NCBI GenBank assembly: GCA_029204225.1
Contig: CM055105.1
Span: forward strand, 17,369,353-17,433,352
DNA: 64,000 nucleotides
Origin: Diphasiastrum complanatum
Lineage: Eukaryota > Streptophyta > Lycopodiopsida > Lycopodiales > Lycopodiaceae
Reading direction: 5' to 3'
Under the pieces are notes generated by a model. The model searched no databases. It saw nothing but the letters and a program-made list of their open reading frames with translations, and was not told where the DNA came from. The number at the start of each line of letters is the position of its first letter. Within the stretch, counting starts at the first letter, position 1. The translations under genes were made by a program, and so were the position numbers. This document shows positions 41,041 to 52,823 of the stretch, one piece after another.

Positions 41041-41599
41041 TGCTAGTGTAATTTCTTTCCCTTTGAGTCTTTGTTGGTCCATAGCTTCGAGGCTAGATCC
41101 GCTTGATCTAGACTAGTTGGGTGGATTTGAGCCACCATCTGTTCCCACTATTTCTCTTGTTTTGGCATCCTAGTTTTGATCATTCGAGGAGGTCTTGAAA
41201 GTATTAGTTGTTTGTTTTCTGGGGACATTTATACGTTCCTTTCGTTTCTATCATATATGAGATGTACTTATTTTGTCTTATGTGGCTGTTGGCAATCAAA
41301 AGACATTAATAAAGCTTTCATTCTTTCTAAGACATTAATAAAGCTTTCATTCTTTCTTTCTTTCTCTTTTATTCATTATCCAACAACAGAATTCCAATTT
41401 CACTCTTGCATCGACTCAATCCACCTAACTTGGTGACCATCAACTCTACAGTTTTGCACCCTACAAGCATTGCCAGTACACCTCTAGTGGATGTATGCTC
41501 ACATAGAATCCTTTCTTCTATGTAGCATACTTTTGCTAAACACGAGTAAGCTTCTTGCTTTCATAGACAACTACCCTCCCTCATGTTTAAATATTGGCC
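41041..41599. other. No gene recognised
   Basis: A 37-bp direct duplication ('agacattaataaagctttc') occurs at about 41300-41365. Otherwise anonymous. Confidence 0.45.
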
Positions 41600-42540
41600 T
41601 TATGATAACGTCAACTAAATCCATCAATTGCATCCATCTCTAGGGTTGACTGCCTTCCAAAACCTTGTTGTACCACAATAATACTATATTGGCTAGTCCA
41701 TCAAGGGAAGATACTTAGCATTAATGTTTGATGGATATACAATGGAAATTGCACAATCCGAGATACATCTTGAGCTAACTTATCTCTATAGGTCTCAGCC
41801 ATGGATAGTCCAGTTTGGTTGGCTCCACAATAACACCCTCTACTGCCACAAAGTGATCAAAGTAGCTATGCGAGTCTTACAAAACCTTTGTTCGATGGAA
41901 CCCTTATTGCTATATAGAATATCATCCTATGATACCATCAATTCAGCCTGAAGATGCTCTTCAAACTTCGCCAACGCCACACACAAATGCAATCCATGAG
42001 ATCCATTTTGAACCATGCCATCCTTGACTTGACTGAGAGGTGGGATGAAGAGTGGATAGCTAGGTAACCTAACTTCAGGTGCTCCTCTATCTTTCTTTTA
42101 CAACAACACACTAAGGTTTGGATTGCTAACTCGATAGGATCCTACCCGATGCACTTATGAAAATGAAACTAAGGACTCATCACCCTGAGCTGAGCATCTT
42201 GGCTTCGAGTCTCTAGCATCCCAAACTTCTAGCACTCAAGCCTCACCCTCGTACTAAGCATATGAACCAGATTTGTCTATGCATCACTTTTACCCTCTTG
42301 GTAGAGATCTCTTAGTGAGACCATCCACCCCTATGTACGATTAGAGTAGGGCCTGCCCACAGCAATCTATGAATTAACCTCGGGTTCTAAATTTTGATGC
42401 AAAGTCCATCAGTTACAAACAATCTTCTTCACCTCTTGACTTCCTCTCCTAGTCTCATCCTCTAAGGAGGCCTACATGCTAGTCTAGCCTTGCAATGAGC
42501 ATAATTTATGCTCGATGTTCCAACTAGGTATTGGAACCAA
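41600..42540 (-). pseudogene. Strongly decayed Gypsy reverse transcriptase
   Basis: At 42420-42540 the minus strand resembles the RT start of Gypsy-A at 48800-48900 (WNIEHKL versus RNVEHRIEL). At about 41760-41850 it reads AVEGVIVEPTKLDYP, the 'V..EGV.V.P.K' block that follows the RT palm. Stops are frequent throughout. Confidence 0.55.
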
Positions 42541-43930
42541 ATTAGAGTTCACTAAGTCACGAGTGCACATTACAATGTTGAATGGACATAATTCAAACAA
42601 CTAAATTCCATGTTCCAACTTCCACTTAACATTGTAATTTATGGTAAATCCATGATCCATCATCAAACATTCATCACACAATACACCGAGTAAACATTTG
42701 AATACAAATTAAAACATTGGAAGGTAAAATCAAAGAACCGTTGATGATTAAAACAATCAAAGAACCGTTCAAAATCAGAAAAAGCGGTTTTTTGTTTTCA
42801 GGGCCTGATTCTTTACGATTAGAATCTGACCTGAGCGATTCATTGGCAAATCAAGATTCGTTCACCAACAAATCGCGGTTCTTGGAAACGATATAGCCAA
42901 GAGCCAATGTCATTAAGGGCACGGGCACAGATCCTTAACGGTAACTAAGACATATCCTTACCAGCCTGTACTGCCCTTAACCCAAGACCGGTTCAATTAT
43001 GTTCAATCGGGACATAACAGTAGCCACTTGAAATATTTGTTAAAATTGAACATAGGACTTGCAAGTTACCTATATGAGATTCGATACTATTACACAAGTT
43101 TCGAAAATACCTGCAGCTCATTGCAAGGACCTATTTCAGGCTGGTACAGATCTGCAGATTGCTGAGAAAAAATGACACTAGGCAAAATAGAACGTTACAC
43201 TAGACCACCTAACAAAAGAGCTTCTCCTGAGCATCAAAACAATCCAGGAACAAAGATCTCACAAGAAAAATGAATTATCCTTGTTTCTCCATGCCAGAAG
43301 CAGACTACAATTTCATGAAACGAGGACACATTCAACCCGCAACTAGGGCTTTTGCCCATACCTAGAGGAACTTCTCACCGCAAACCATCCAAAATAGATA
43401 GGCAATTGGACACACTTGCAAAAAATACAAGAACTTTATTTGAATGAAAAAGACAATACACAACATACTTAGAGGGAGAAAGAAGCACAACCGGCAATGT
43501 ACTGTTCCATTCATACTGGGTCCAATTTATCCAATTTCTGAGTTGTAGGACCCACATAGTTTTATGGAATTATCATTAGACAGCACATAGGTTTCACTGA
43601 CTAGGAAATAGCTTGAGCCATAAAATAGGAAGTAGTTCAAGTTAAAGTGGGGGTCCTTCTGATTAATAATTCACTTGCACTCAAAAGTCACGTTTTTAAC
43701 AACAACCAGGTTCAACTTGGGGACGAATACTCGTGACTCACTGTAGTATAGATATTACAACATAAAATAACAGGTTTCCATTGTCAAAATGCATCAATCA
43801 TAGCAATTTTTTCACTACACAAAGCTCACATTACCTAGAACAACATAAGTAACAGCAACAAATGAAAAGAAACCAAAGATGACACTAAGTTTGCTTTTTT
43901 ATAAAATCTAGATCATAGCAATACATTATA
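42541..43930. other. Mostly anonymous DNA; one candidate exon inside
   Basis: A segment at 42700-42910 has 'gaaccg' and 'aatcgcggttcttgg' motifs reminiscent of the hAT ends at 45359 and 47606, but no duplication pair was found. 43111-43161 is listed separately as an exon candidate. Confidence 0.35.
43111..43161 (-). other. Candidate host exon, 17 codons
   Basis: The minus strand reads QSADLYQPEIGPCNELQ between a pyrimidine-rich AG acceptor (ttttttctcag) and a GT donor (cag/gtatttt), in phase 0 at both ends. It would join in frame to the exon candidate at 38797. The family is unknown. Confidence 0.38.
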
Positions 43931-44403
43931 TGTGAACAACCAAAACTCTCTAAGCTGCTCAACTCCTGAAGGCCGGTGTGTGGAATGATCCTCCCAACCA
44001 TAGGTACCCCCCCTCTTGAGTCCACTACCTGCTATTCCTGTCAACATACACGAGGTACCCCCCCAATGGTTGATCAGGCCACCTGGCGTACACACTGCAT
44101 GCGACCTGTGAATAATGAATGACTCATGGGATACCACACCCATGCCCCGTCATTACCGATGACACCAACTGGTCATCCCGACTGCTTGCCGTCTAGCACT
44201 AATAGCTAGGGCCCCGACGGTTACGCGACCGCATCTCTGACAGCTTGTCAGACGGTCTCACCGGTTCACGGGATTTTGTGATACATCGGTTCCCACTTGG
44301 AAGCGATGCCCTTCCCGGTCACTGACCCTTGCCAACTTGGCCTCAGGCCCTCTGAGTGACCGGTCATGCCGAGGTCATGTCAAAACTAGATTGAGTCGTA
44401 ACA
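43931..44403 (-). repeat. Gypsy-A 3' LTR, complete (473 bp)
   Basis: It starts TGTTACGACTC on the minus strand and ends GGTTGTTCACA. It matches the split LTR at 51548-51757 plus 55849-56114. Confidence 0.95.
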
Positions 44404-44420
44404 ATCCTTCCCTCTTTTGG
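44404..44420 (-). other. Gypsy-A polypurine tract
   Basis: AAAAGAGGGAAGGAT on the minus strand lies directly before the 3' LTR, where plus-strand DNA synthesis is primed. Confidence 0.85.
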
Positions 44421-44424
44421 CAAG

Positions 44425-45350
44425 TCATCGGTCCTCGATGACAAATCCTGGGTAAGACTTCTGCAAACGTTGTTGTGTCTCCCAGGTAGCATCAGACAAT
44501 GGATGCCCTTTCCAAGCCACTAGATACTCTCGGAGAAGACGATTCCTCAATCGTCGCTCTCTCCGATCTAGGACTCTGTCTGGCCCATAATCTGTAGTGT
44601 CTTTCTCCTCTAGAGAAACTAGACCTTCTACCAGATTATCACCATCGTGCAAACATCGCTTGAGTTTGCTAACATGAAACACTGGATGCACCTTGCATCC
44701 CACAGGTAGCTGTAGCTTATAAGCCACACCACTAACCTTCTTGATAATCAACCATGGTCCACAAAACCTAGGAGATATCCTGGCAGACCTTCCTGTGCGT
44801 AGCACCTTCGACTTCGGAGGGACTAGTAAACATACCCAATCTCCTACCTCAAATTCCCTATAGGTACGGTTCTCACGAGCATAACTCTCTGCCCTAGCCA
44901 TAGCCCTGGACAAGTTATCCCGTGCCATCTCTAGCCTCTGCTGCATCTGAGTCAAAAACTCTGCGGCGCTAGGAACTTTTTGTGGAATGCCTATGGTAGC
45001 AGGACTCAATGGCCTAAAACCATAATTGAGCTCAAATGGACTCAATCCCGTGGACGCATGTCTCTTATCATTATACGCAAACTCCAATAGTGGTAAATGC
45101 TTTACCTTTGCGTACCACTTACATATGCTCTAAGCATATCCTCTAAGATCTCTCCGTCTGGCCATCCGTCTGAGGATGCTCAGTACTACTCATCCGCAAC
45201 TGTGTTCCCAGCTTGGCAAACACCTCAATCCAAAAATTTCCCGTAAACTTGGGATCCCTGTCAGAGACAATGGACCTGGGAAGACCATGTAACCTAACTA
45301 CGTTCTGGATAAACAACTCAGCAACTTGCGGAGCTGTGACCTTCGTGGTA
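44425..45350 (-). pseudogene. Gypsy-A integrase core end and chromodomain
   Basis: 45350-45143 carries integrase core sequence ([35 protein letters not shown]). A stretch with stops follows, then an open 220-codon part (45087-44425). That part has FAYNDKRHASTGLSPFELNY, the C-terminal DWVCL...SPRFCGPW region, HPVFHVSKLK, and a chromodomain (YLVAWKGHPLSDATWE). Such chromodomains direct insertion to heterochromatin, which places the element in the chromovirus group. The hAT element interrupts this domain at 45359. Confidence 0.93.
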
Positions 45351-45358
45351 GTTGCGAT

Positions 45359-47606
45359 CAGTGTTGTGTCGAATCGCAATTCGTTGAAAGAACCGCGATT
45401 CGAAAGTCCTTTTCGAAAAGGTCCAGTTCGAACCGTTTTTGACTGTTCGAACCGTTTTTGCACCTGCACTGCCTTCAGTGCAGAGAGGTTTGTATTATGC
45501 ATTATCTCTTATCACGATTGATGAGTGTTTATGTAATATGTAGTATGTAGTAATAAGTATGCACCATGTGACATGTATGATGTATGATTTTCAAATTTTA
45601 TAGGGTTGAACAAATAAGAGAAAAGTGGCAAGCCAGGTGGGAGTGGTTCCATCAGCCTCTACACGCTATGGCTTGCATTCTTCATCCTCTATGGAGGAAT
45701 GAAGATCAGTTCCATGATGCAGAGCTCCGACAGGGATGGCGCACATACATTGAGAGGGTCTATCCTGATCCTGTCATGCAGGATTCACTCATGGATGATC
45801 TCAATGTCTTCAGGTATAAGTCCTTAGTCATGACAATTCTCTAACATTTGTTATTTTTTCAAGTCCTTTGTCTTTCTTGAATCCCAATGAAGTGAGTGGC
45901 CACATTGTCACACTCGGCACTCACTCATGAATGATCTTCAATGTGCATTGTCACAACTCACGTGTGCACTATACAGGCATGAGGCTCTTGAGTTTGGGTG
46001 TCCAGGAGCGCGGCTCAGAGAAGGACAACTGCGCCCTGTTTCATGGTAAGACAAGTATGGGGGTGATTGTCCTCAATTACATAAGCTCACCATACGCATT
46101 CTCTCACAGGATTGCACATCGAGTGCATGTGAGAGGAATCGGAGTTTGTTCTCTCTGATTCATACGAAGAGGAAGAACAGGCTTAGTGTTGCACAATTAG
46201 ACAGGTTGGTGTATGTGCACTCCAATCTGCGGCTTCTGAAGAAGATGAAGGGGGCGAGGGAGCCTACGCAGGTAAATTGTAATTTGATAGTTGCAATTGT
46301 GTTTGAACATTGAAATTTGAATCCTTAGTGACATTCTAAATGTGTTGTTCTACTGTCTACTATTGCAGGTAAATCCAAATGACATTGATGTGACAAAGGT
46401 TCCAGACCTACCACCAAGGTCACAGGAGGTAGAGGACGTGTATGCACTACTCCATGATGACGCCATGCAGTTTGCAGGTGAATTTCAAGTTCCAATTTCA
46501 AGCTTTGAAATTTGAATTAGCCCTTGAGCCTTGAGGCTTGGGCCCTTGCAAGTTGGTCCTTGCCACTTGGAAGTTTGAACTTTAAACTCCATCCCATGTT
46601 CTAAGTAGTAAGTTCCAGCTTTAGAAATTAGAATTGAAACTTGTGATTGTGAATTGTAACCCTTTGCCAATCTCTGCGTGCAGGACCTACCACTCGGGTT
46701 GCTGCACGTCGCAGGACCGGGGAGAGGCTTCCAGTTCTCGAGCCCACGAGGACGAGGAGCCACTAGAAGACGAAGACAACGCAGAGACATCGGAAGATGA
46801 AGCCGACAGCGAGGATTCCTCAGAGGATGAGAGTGATCCATCTGATGATGCTGATAGCATTGATGAGGATCCTGCTCCTGAGCCTGCACGTACGAGGTCA
46901 CAGCTTCCACGGGTGACTAGGAGGAGGCTACGTTAGGCTTTAGTGACTAGTCTACCTTAGGGGGACTCAGGAGACTGGCCCATTTGTATTTACTATTTAG
47001 TATTTAGTATTCTGATTAGTTTATAGAAATTAGGAGTTGAATTTGAACTTTGAAAATTTGAGATTATAAACTTGAGCAGCGTTATTACCATTTGGCATTT
47101 ATGGATGAGTTAAAACTACATATATGATTCAAGACTCAGGTAACAAGTTTACGAATGTTTCAATTATCAATGTTGAATGTTGAATGGGATTTGTACTCAC
47201 AGACTACGGCAAGATGTAAGTTGTAACTCGAGAGATGATATTTAGAAGTTAGTACTTACTACTTAGTATTGTAACTTGTTACTTGTAAGTTGTAAGCTAT
47301 TAGAAGTTAGAACTTAGTACTATAATCTATTACTTGTTAAAAGTTACACAATGCACATTGTATACATTGTCATTTTCGTGAAATTTGAATCATTGAACAT
47401 TTGCTAATTTACCACTAACCATGCACATGGTACATTGGAATATGACATATGTAATATGTATGATGTGAGTCGTGACAATACTGTTTTTAAAAAAAACCCT
47501 AAAACCGATTCGCCGGTTCGAACCTGGAGACGCCGATTCTTTCCCGATTCAAACTCGATTCAAACACGGTTCGAAAAGGCAATTCGAAAGGTACCCTCAA
47601 ACATTG
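45359..47606 (+). mobile_element. hAT-family DNA transposon, internally deleted, 2,248 bp
   Basis: The exact 8-bp duplication GTTGCGAT flanks it (45351-45358 and 47607-47614), and the Gypsy-A integrase frame resumes on both sides. An 8-bp duplication is the hAT hallmark. Ends are CAGTGTTGTG on the left and CAATGTTTGA (inverted) on the right, a short imperfect inverted repeat. Subterminal regions at both ends are rich in TTCGAA/CGATTC motifs. Only the C-terminal part of a transposase is present, so it depended on another copy for movement. Confidence 0.93.
45604..46936 (+). pseudogene. hAT transposase C-terminal part
   Basis: Likely exons are 45604-45813, 45977-46271, 46369-46477 and 46684-46936, all with GT-AG borders. 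Exon 1 reads EKWQARWEWFHQPLHAMAC. Exon 2 carries the hAT dimerisation region (SSACERNRSLFSLIHTKRKN, LDRLVYVHSNLRLLKK). The last exon encodes an acidic tail (DSEDSSEDESDPSDDAD), in a different frame from the upstream exon as I read it. A TAA sits in exon 2 just before KYGGDCPQLHK. The N-terminal BED zinc finger and catalytic start are missing. Confidence 0.85.
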
Positions 47607-47614
47607 GTTGCGAT

Positions 47615-48250
47615 GAAGTGAGCCATCTTAGAGAACCTGTCTACCACTACCATAATGGAATTAAATCCCTTATGCTTCTTGGGTAGACCGACAATAAAGT
47701 CCATAGAGATGCTTTCCCACCTTCCTGTAGGTATCTCTAAAGGTTGGAGCAAGCTCGGAGGAATTACTCTCTTGGCCTTGTTCACTTGACAAGCCGTGCA
47801 ATGCTAGACGTACTCCCTGACGTCTCGCTGCAATCGTGGCCAGAAATAATGTCGTCTGACTAACTCAGTAGTCCTATCAATACCCAGGTGCCCTGCGCAG
47901 GGACTATCATGGCATTCATGACGATCCTACAACGTAGGTCCTTCAAGTCTGGCACGAAAACTTTTCCATTTCTCAATAACATACCTTCCTTCACGGTGTA
48001 TGTTAAATATGTTCCAGTGTGTGTCTCTACGGGAGCGACAGCCTCGGCTGACTCTTCCGCATGATCAAAAACCTGTCGCGCCTCAGGCCACAAACGTTGA
48101 CAATGTGGATCATCCTGCTGAGCCTTCTTGATCTCCTCCATGAGATCACTGTCAACTACAGTAAAGCTCATCTGATGCAGTATCCGAGATAGTGCATCGG
48201 CGACCACGTTTTCCTTCCCTCTTCGCGTCTATCACACACTTGAAATGTAA
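47615..48250 (-). pseudogene. Gypsy-A RNase H end and integrase N-terminal half
   Basis: The minus strand reads GKENVVADALSRI (RNase H/integrase linker), then the HHCC zinc region (HDSPCAGHLGIDRTTELVRR and HCTACQVNKAKR), then GRWESISMDFIVGLPKKHKG and VVVDRFSKMAHFIAT up to the hAT insertion. A frameshift lies near 47905, and a TAG precedes HCTACQ. Confidence 0.9.
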
Positions 48251-48600
48251 CCTTCTCAGATTTATCAATAAACTGGGGTTATCCTCAAACTGACTCTGAT
48301 TACCTTCTGGGTTTCAGTGTTCGGTAAGAGCGCCCGTTGTTAATTTGGCACATAGCTGAGGGTCGTATCCCGGGACGCCAGCGGCATGCCGTCGGGACCA
48401 TTCGGTCCGTGGCGCCAGCGGTATGCCGTCGGGACCATTTGGTGCAGGAACTGGTTGTCTCCATATCTGCCGCGGCTTGCAATTCTGAGTGTTCCTTGCA
48501 CGAACGTGAATGGGTTAAGCTCTTGGGGAACGGGCTCTAACCTGTCGGCTGAGTTGGATGGCTTGCTTGGGTGGAAGGTACCTGCTTATGGCTCAAGCGA
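48251..48600. other. GC-rich segment foreign to the Gypsy frame
   Basis: It lies between RNase H motifs of Gypsy-A and does not read as Gypsy protein. It holds two near-identical 33-bp units (48374-48406 and 48411-48443) containing 'tgccgtcgggaccatt'. The sharp rise in GC content suggests an insertion or captured sequence. Its origin is unknown. Confidence 0.5.
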
Positions 48601-49220
48601 CTTTCCAAATGAAATTCCCGCATCAGCTCAGCCCACCGAGCTTGGCGGCCTCTCAAATATGGCTGAGTGCAAAAATACTTCAAAGTATGATGGTCAGTAT
48701 ACTCGTAAAATTCTGCTCTTTTTTCTTAACCAATAAAATAGGGGAGGCGAAAGGTGAGAAACTAGGACGGATATACCCCAGGTTGAGATATTCCTCCAAC
48801 ATCTTTCTGACTTCTTCTTCTTTCAAACTCATCCTGTAAGGAGGTCTACATGCCGGACTTGCCCCTAGAATGAGCTCAATACGATGCTCCACATTCCGTC
48901 TAGGCGGCAATCCCTCTGGCATGTGGTCAATTAATAAATGTTTAAACTCAGCTCGGATGGATCGCTCTAGCTGACTAGCTGGATCACATCGTTGCTGCTG
49001 TATCAAATTAGCATTAACCAAAGTTATTAAATTAGATGACGTTGCGAGTGGGTTTATTTGCAAACAACTAAAACTGGAATCAACATTCACATTTGCAAGA
49101 TAACACAACCACACATACTGCAACTCCATTTTCTTTATTTGCATCAAGGTAACAAGAGGACCTTCAACAGTAGGTCGCTCCCCCTTCAGAACATGAGACA
49201 AACCCTCATGCCTGAACTTA
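48601..49220 (-). pseudogene. Gypsy-A RT start fused to RNase H, palm deleted
   Basis: The minus strand reads MPEGLPPRRNVEHRIELILG, RPPYRMSLKEEEVRKMLEEY and IRPSFSPFASPILLVKKK. It then switches within a few codons to RNase H (EFYEYTDHHTLKYFCTQPYL, RQARWAELMREFHLE). The whole RT palm, including the expected YVDD, is missing. The join is at about 48720-48730 in an A-rich run. Confidence 0.88.
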
Positions 49221-49369
49221 TATACATGAGTCTTAAAATCTATAGCGGGCTAGTTACTCGCATGCCACCGCTTACCATCAAACTTAGCTAATTTGGTGAT
49301 CTCAAAGTCTAACTTCTCAACATAGGTCTGAATGGACAACAATGCCTGAGAGACTCTCCTATCCAAAAC

Positions 49370-50780
49370 CTATGTTCCCTTACCATCTGGCATCTCAACT
49401 GTATACCGGTAATCCGAAGGAACAGTAGCCAAGTGCAACTTCTTCACCACACGAGAGTTGATAATATTATGGGAAGAGCCGGTGTCAAATAGGACAAGCA
49501 CATCATGACCTTCCAGCTTCCCTCTCATCCGTATCAGTTCACTATCTGGAAATTGACAGGCCTCTCGCGCCTTGGTGGAAAGAAAACAAACTAGTGCCTC
49601 TGGAACAAGCTTCCGCACCGAAATAGTCATGACACATCTAGCGTCATCATCATCACTGACCAACAGATCATCCAGGATAGATTCATCCTTGCCCTCCTCT
49701 TGACGCTGCTGTAAAACATGGAGCTTCTTGCCTGTGCGTCGAGGACAATCTTTGAACAAATGTTTGCCAAGGCAGAAGAAACACGAGCCTTCCTTCTTGG
49801 CCTTATCCTTTTGCTCAGGAGTAAGTGGTGACTTGTCGTAAGCACGACGAGCCATAGTAGATGCCGATTTTCGCTTCAAAGTCTGCTGCATCTGGATAGG
49901 ATCCTTCTGAGAGAATTCCCTCTGACCAGCTTGGCCGGACTTCCGCGAACCCATCTACTGGGGCACACTTGCCACTCCAGATTCAGCCTTGTTGCGAACA
50001 TTGCCTTCAAAGTTGAGGGCCGTAGCAACTACCTCTTCCAAGGTTTTGCATCCTTCATTAAGAACTGAAGGCCTCAACTCTGCACGAAGACCAAATATGA
50101 ACTTGTGGACTACCAGCCACTCGGGAATCTCCTCTGGTATCTTGATCAGCATCTCTCTATACTGATCAGCATATTCCTGCACCATGTGATGCCTCTGATG
50201 CAGGAACCAGGCATCCGTCGCACGCACATGCTCATGTGGAGGAATGAACTGCGCCCGAAAACAGCGCTTGAAGTCAACCCAGGTGAATGGGGCTCGTTGT
50301 GATTTCAGCAACTTGCGCCACCACCTGTCAGCAAAGTCAGTAAAATGGTAAGCTACCTTACGGACACGCCAGCCTTCATCGGTGGGTGCCCATTTCAAAT
50401 CAAAGTACTCTTCCCACTTGTGCAATCACTGATCTACAACATCAGTAGTCCTCTGGGAAGGTACCAGCATATTTTGTGGGCTTTATATCTTTATCAGGAG
50501 GAAAATCAATGATCATTTGTGTATCAGAAGAAGGATAACGAGTGGGCAGCTGAGAAGGATACAAAGGCGGAGGCTGAGAAGAAGATGAGGGAAAGCCCCC
50601 GGCAAGCGACGATATCATCGTATGCATCTCTGTCATATACTGCTCCAACACATCCATACGTTCTTGTATGGGAGGAGGATCAGTGACAGGTGCACTAGGT
50701 AATCAGCTGCCAGGACTAGGTGAAGGAGTTTCCATGGCTTCAACTGGGCTTGAGGGGATGTCCACTTTGTCTTCAGCCAT
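49370..50780 (-). pseudogene. Gypsy-A gag and protease
   Basis: Gag starts at the Met ending at 50780 (MAEDKVDIPSSP). It has a TGA near 50703, a frameshift plus stop near 50430, and a stop near 49956. The retrotransposon gag core is WRVRKVAYHFTDFADRWWRK through FIFGLRAELRPSV. The zinc knuckle is CFFCLGKHLFKDC, with three rather than four residues between Cys and His. The protease follows in frame (VLVLFDTGSSHNIINSRVV), with the DTGS catalytic motif. Between this and the RT (49221-49369) the sequence continues Gypsy-like with stops. Confidence 0.9.
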
Positions 50781-51532
50781 GGTATAAGAATTACTCAGGA
50801 AATGTGACATGTGGAAATTTTCAACTTATTCACAATTTAGAACTGAAAGAGGAAAAGCAACTGGAAGGTAACAAAACTCTGGGAAAAAAACACAAAGCCA
50901 GGGACAGGTAGCACTTCCCTTGCGTCCTACACTGGTACAAAAGTCGGTAAAAAACTTTTTTGGGCACCAAATCAGCTTGAAAAGTCGAAAAATCAGGAAA
51001 AAAGCGGGCTGTTTGACGTCGAATTTCTTCCAAACGGCAAAAGCTTTTCACAAACCGTCAATTGCCAGTAGGTCGCCCTCCTACGAGGCCCAATCTACAC
51101 CCTTAACAGCAGAAACTGGAGGAAAGTCGGAGAAGTTATGCCCAATCCAAAATTCTGACCTGTTTTTTGCTTGAAAACCAACTTTTTGGTGAAACAGAGG
51201 CAAATCTGCTCCAAAACCGGCGTATGATGGCTTTATAGGATCGCTATGGATGCTAGAAACATGCTCCCAAAATCTGAGAAGGTTCCGGAGAGTTATGAGC
51301 GAAAAACCTTAAAAAAAAATGCGCTGGCCCTCCAAAAACTTAAAAACTTTCTGAAATCTGAGATCTGTAGCGTGAATCCCCGCTGATCTACAGGACTGCC
51401 CACTAGATATTATCTGAGACAGAACTCCCTCAAATCTGAGCACTATAGACCAAGTTATGATGAAAAAACCAAGCTTTTTCTCAGTTTCTCTCTCTAGAAC
51501 GGGCTGTTCTCTCTCTAGAACGAGCTAGAAAA
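50781..51532 (-). other. Gypsy-A untranslated leader
   Basis: The region between primer site and gag carries no recognised feature beyond short CT/AG runs. Confidence 0.7.
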
Positions 51533-51545
51533 GGCTCTGATACCA
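51533..51545 (-). other. Gypsy-A primer binding site (tRNA-iMet)
   Basis: TGGTATCAGAGCC on the minus strand lies two bases inside the 5' LTR end. Confidence 0.92.
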
Positions 51546-51547
51546 AT

Positions 51548-51757
51548 TGTGAACAACCAAAACTCTCTAAGCTGCTCAACTCCTGAAGGCCGGTGTGTGG
51601 AATGATCCTCCCAACCATAGGTACCCCCCCTCTTGAATCCACTACCTGCTATTCCTGTCAACATACACGAGGTACCCCCCCAGTGGTTGATCAGGCCACC
51701 TGGCGTACACACTGCATGCGACCTGTGAATAGTGAGTGACTCACGGGATACCACCCA
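51548..51757 (-). repeat. Gypsy-A 5' LTR, downstream part
   Basis: It matches 43931-44139 of the intact LTR. It is interrupted by the Gypsy-B/C composite; the remaining part is at 55849-56114. Confidence 0.93.
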
Positions 51758-52333
51758 CGTTATGTCCATGACCAGTACATAGGATACAGTATACTCCTAG
51801 TCTTGGGTATAGGGGGTACTCCAGTGAAACAAGTTGTTAGTTATGCCACGTCATACTGGACGTGACCCGAAAGTAACTAATATCCTTGTGAGGCCCAAAA
51901 CACACTAAATGGAGTTTAGACAAGGTATGAGACAGTGTATGCATGTGTAGAGTTATCAATAGCAATTCTATGAATAGTTGGTCCATGCTTAGGACTCTAT
52001 TCCAGGTGAATCTATGACTTAGGGCTATGCATGGCTGAGTGCCCAGGATGCTTTTGGCTCTATATATTGGGTCCAAACTCGCCCTACTCCTCATCATCAT
52101 GGTTTTGGATTCATTGCCAGGCTCTCACTCTACATTCATGCTTCTTGTTCCTTGGCTTGGGGGTGAGGCTTCTAGAGATTGATTGGATGCTTCTACTTGG
52201 TTGGGTGGTTTATCCATATATGAGGCTTCTAGAGATTGATTGGATGCTTCTACTTGGTTGGGTGGTTTATCCATATATGAGGCTTCTAGAGATTGATTGG
52301 ATGCTTCTACTTGGTTGGGTGGTTTATCCATAT
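51758..52333 (+). repeat. LTR-B copy 1 (+), lacking its last ~60 bp
   Basis: Matches 55321-55848 except that a 57-bp unit near its end is present three times (starting 52165, 52222 and 52279), and the terminal ~60 bp is replaced by the inverted copy 2. The first base is C where copy 3 has T. Confidence 0.9.
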
Positions 52334-52335
52334 AT
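52165..52335 (+). repeat. 57-bp tandem triplication in LTR-B
   Basis: Three almost identical 57-bp units (52165, 52222, 52279) run straight into the inversion point at the 'tccatatatatgga' palindrome. LTR-B copies 2 and 3 carry only one unit. Confidence 0.93.
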
Positions 52336-52795
52336 ATGGATAAACCAACCAACCAAGTAGAAGCATCCAATCAATCTCTAGAAGCCTCACCCCCAGGCCA
52401 CGGAACAAGAAGCATGAATGTAGAGTGAGAGCCTGGCAATGAATCCAAAACCATGATGATGAGGAGTAGGGCGAGTTTGGACCCAATATATAGAGCCAAA
52501 AGCATCCTGGGCACTCAGCCATGCATAGCCCTAAGTCATAGATTCACCTGGAATAGAGTCCTAAGCATGGACCAACTATTCATAGAATTGCTATTGATAA
52601 CTCTACAAATGCATACATTGTCTCATACCTTGTCTAAACTCCATTTAGTGTGTTCGGGGCCTCACAAGGATATTAGTTACTTTCGGGTCACGTCCAGTAT
52701 GACGTGGCATAACTAACAGCTTGTTTCACTGGAGTAACCCCTATACCCAAGACTAGGAGTATACTGTATCCTATGTACTGGTCATGGACATAACA
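52334..52795 (-). repeat. LTR-B copy 2 (-)
   Basis: An inverted copy of LTR-B joined tail to tail with copy 1 at the palindrome 52327-52340. It serves as the 3' LTR of the minus-strand pol fragment; a purine-rich tract (GGAGGGAAGAA, minus) directly precedes it. Confidence 0.9.
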
Positions 52796-52823
52796 TTCTT
52801 CCCTCCTTAAACTGTTTCTATCC

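Noticed and set aside
42541-42910. Small non-autonomous hAT element
   Set aside because: Shares 'aatcgcggttctt' type motifs with the hAT ends, but no matching terminal pair or 8-bp duplication could be found.
43913-44143. Minus-strand open frame of 76 codons, with a near-identical one at 51515-51769
   Set aside because: Both lie inside Gypsy-A LTR copies; the shared reading frame only reflects LTR identity.
52031-52522. Open frames beginning MAECPGCFWLYILG on both strands and again near 55590
   Set aside because: They are LTR-B sequence repeated in the three copies, with no protein family seen.
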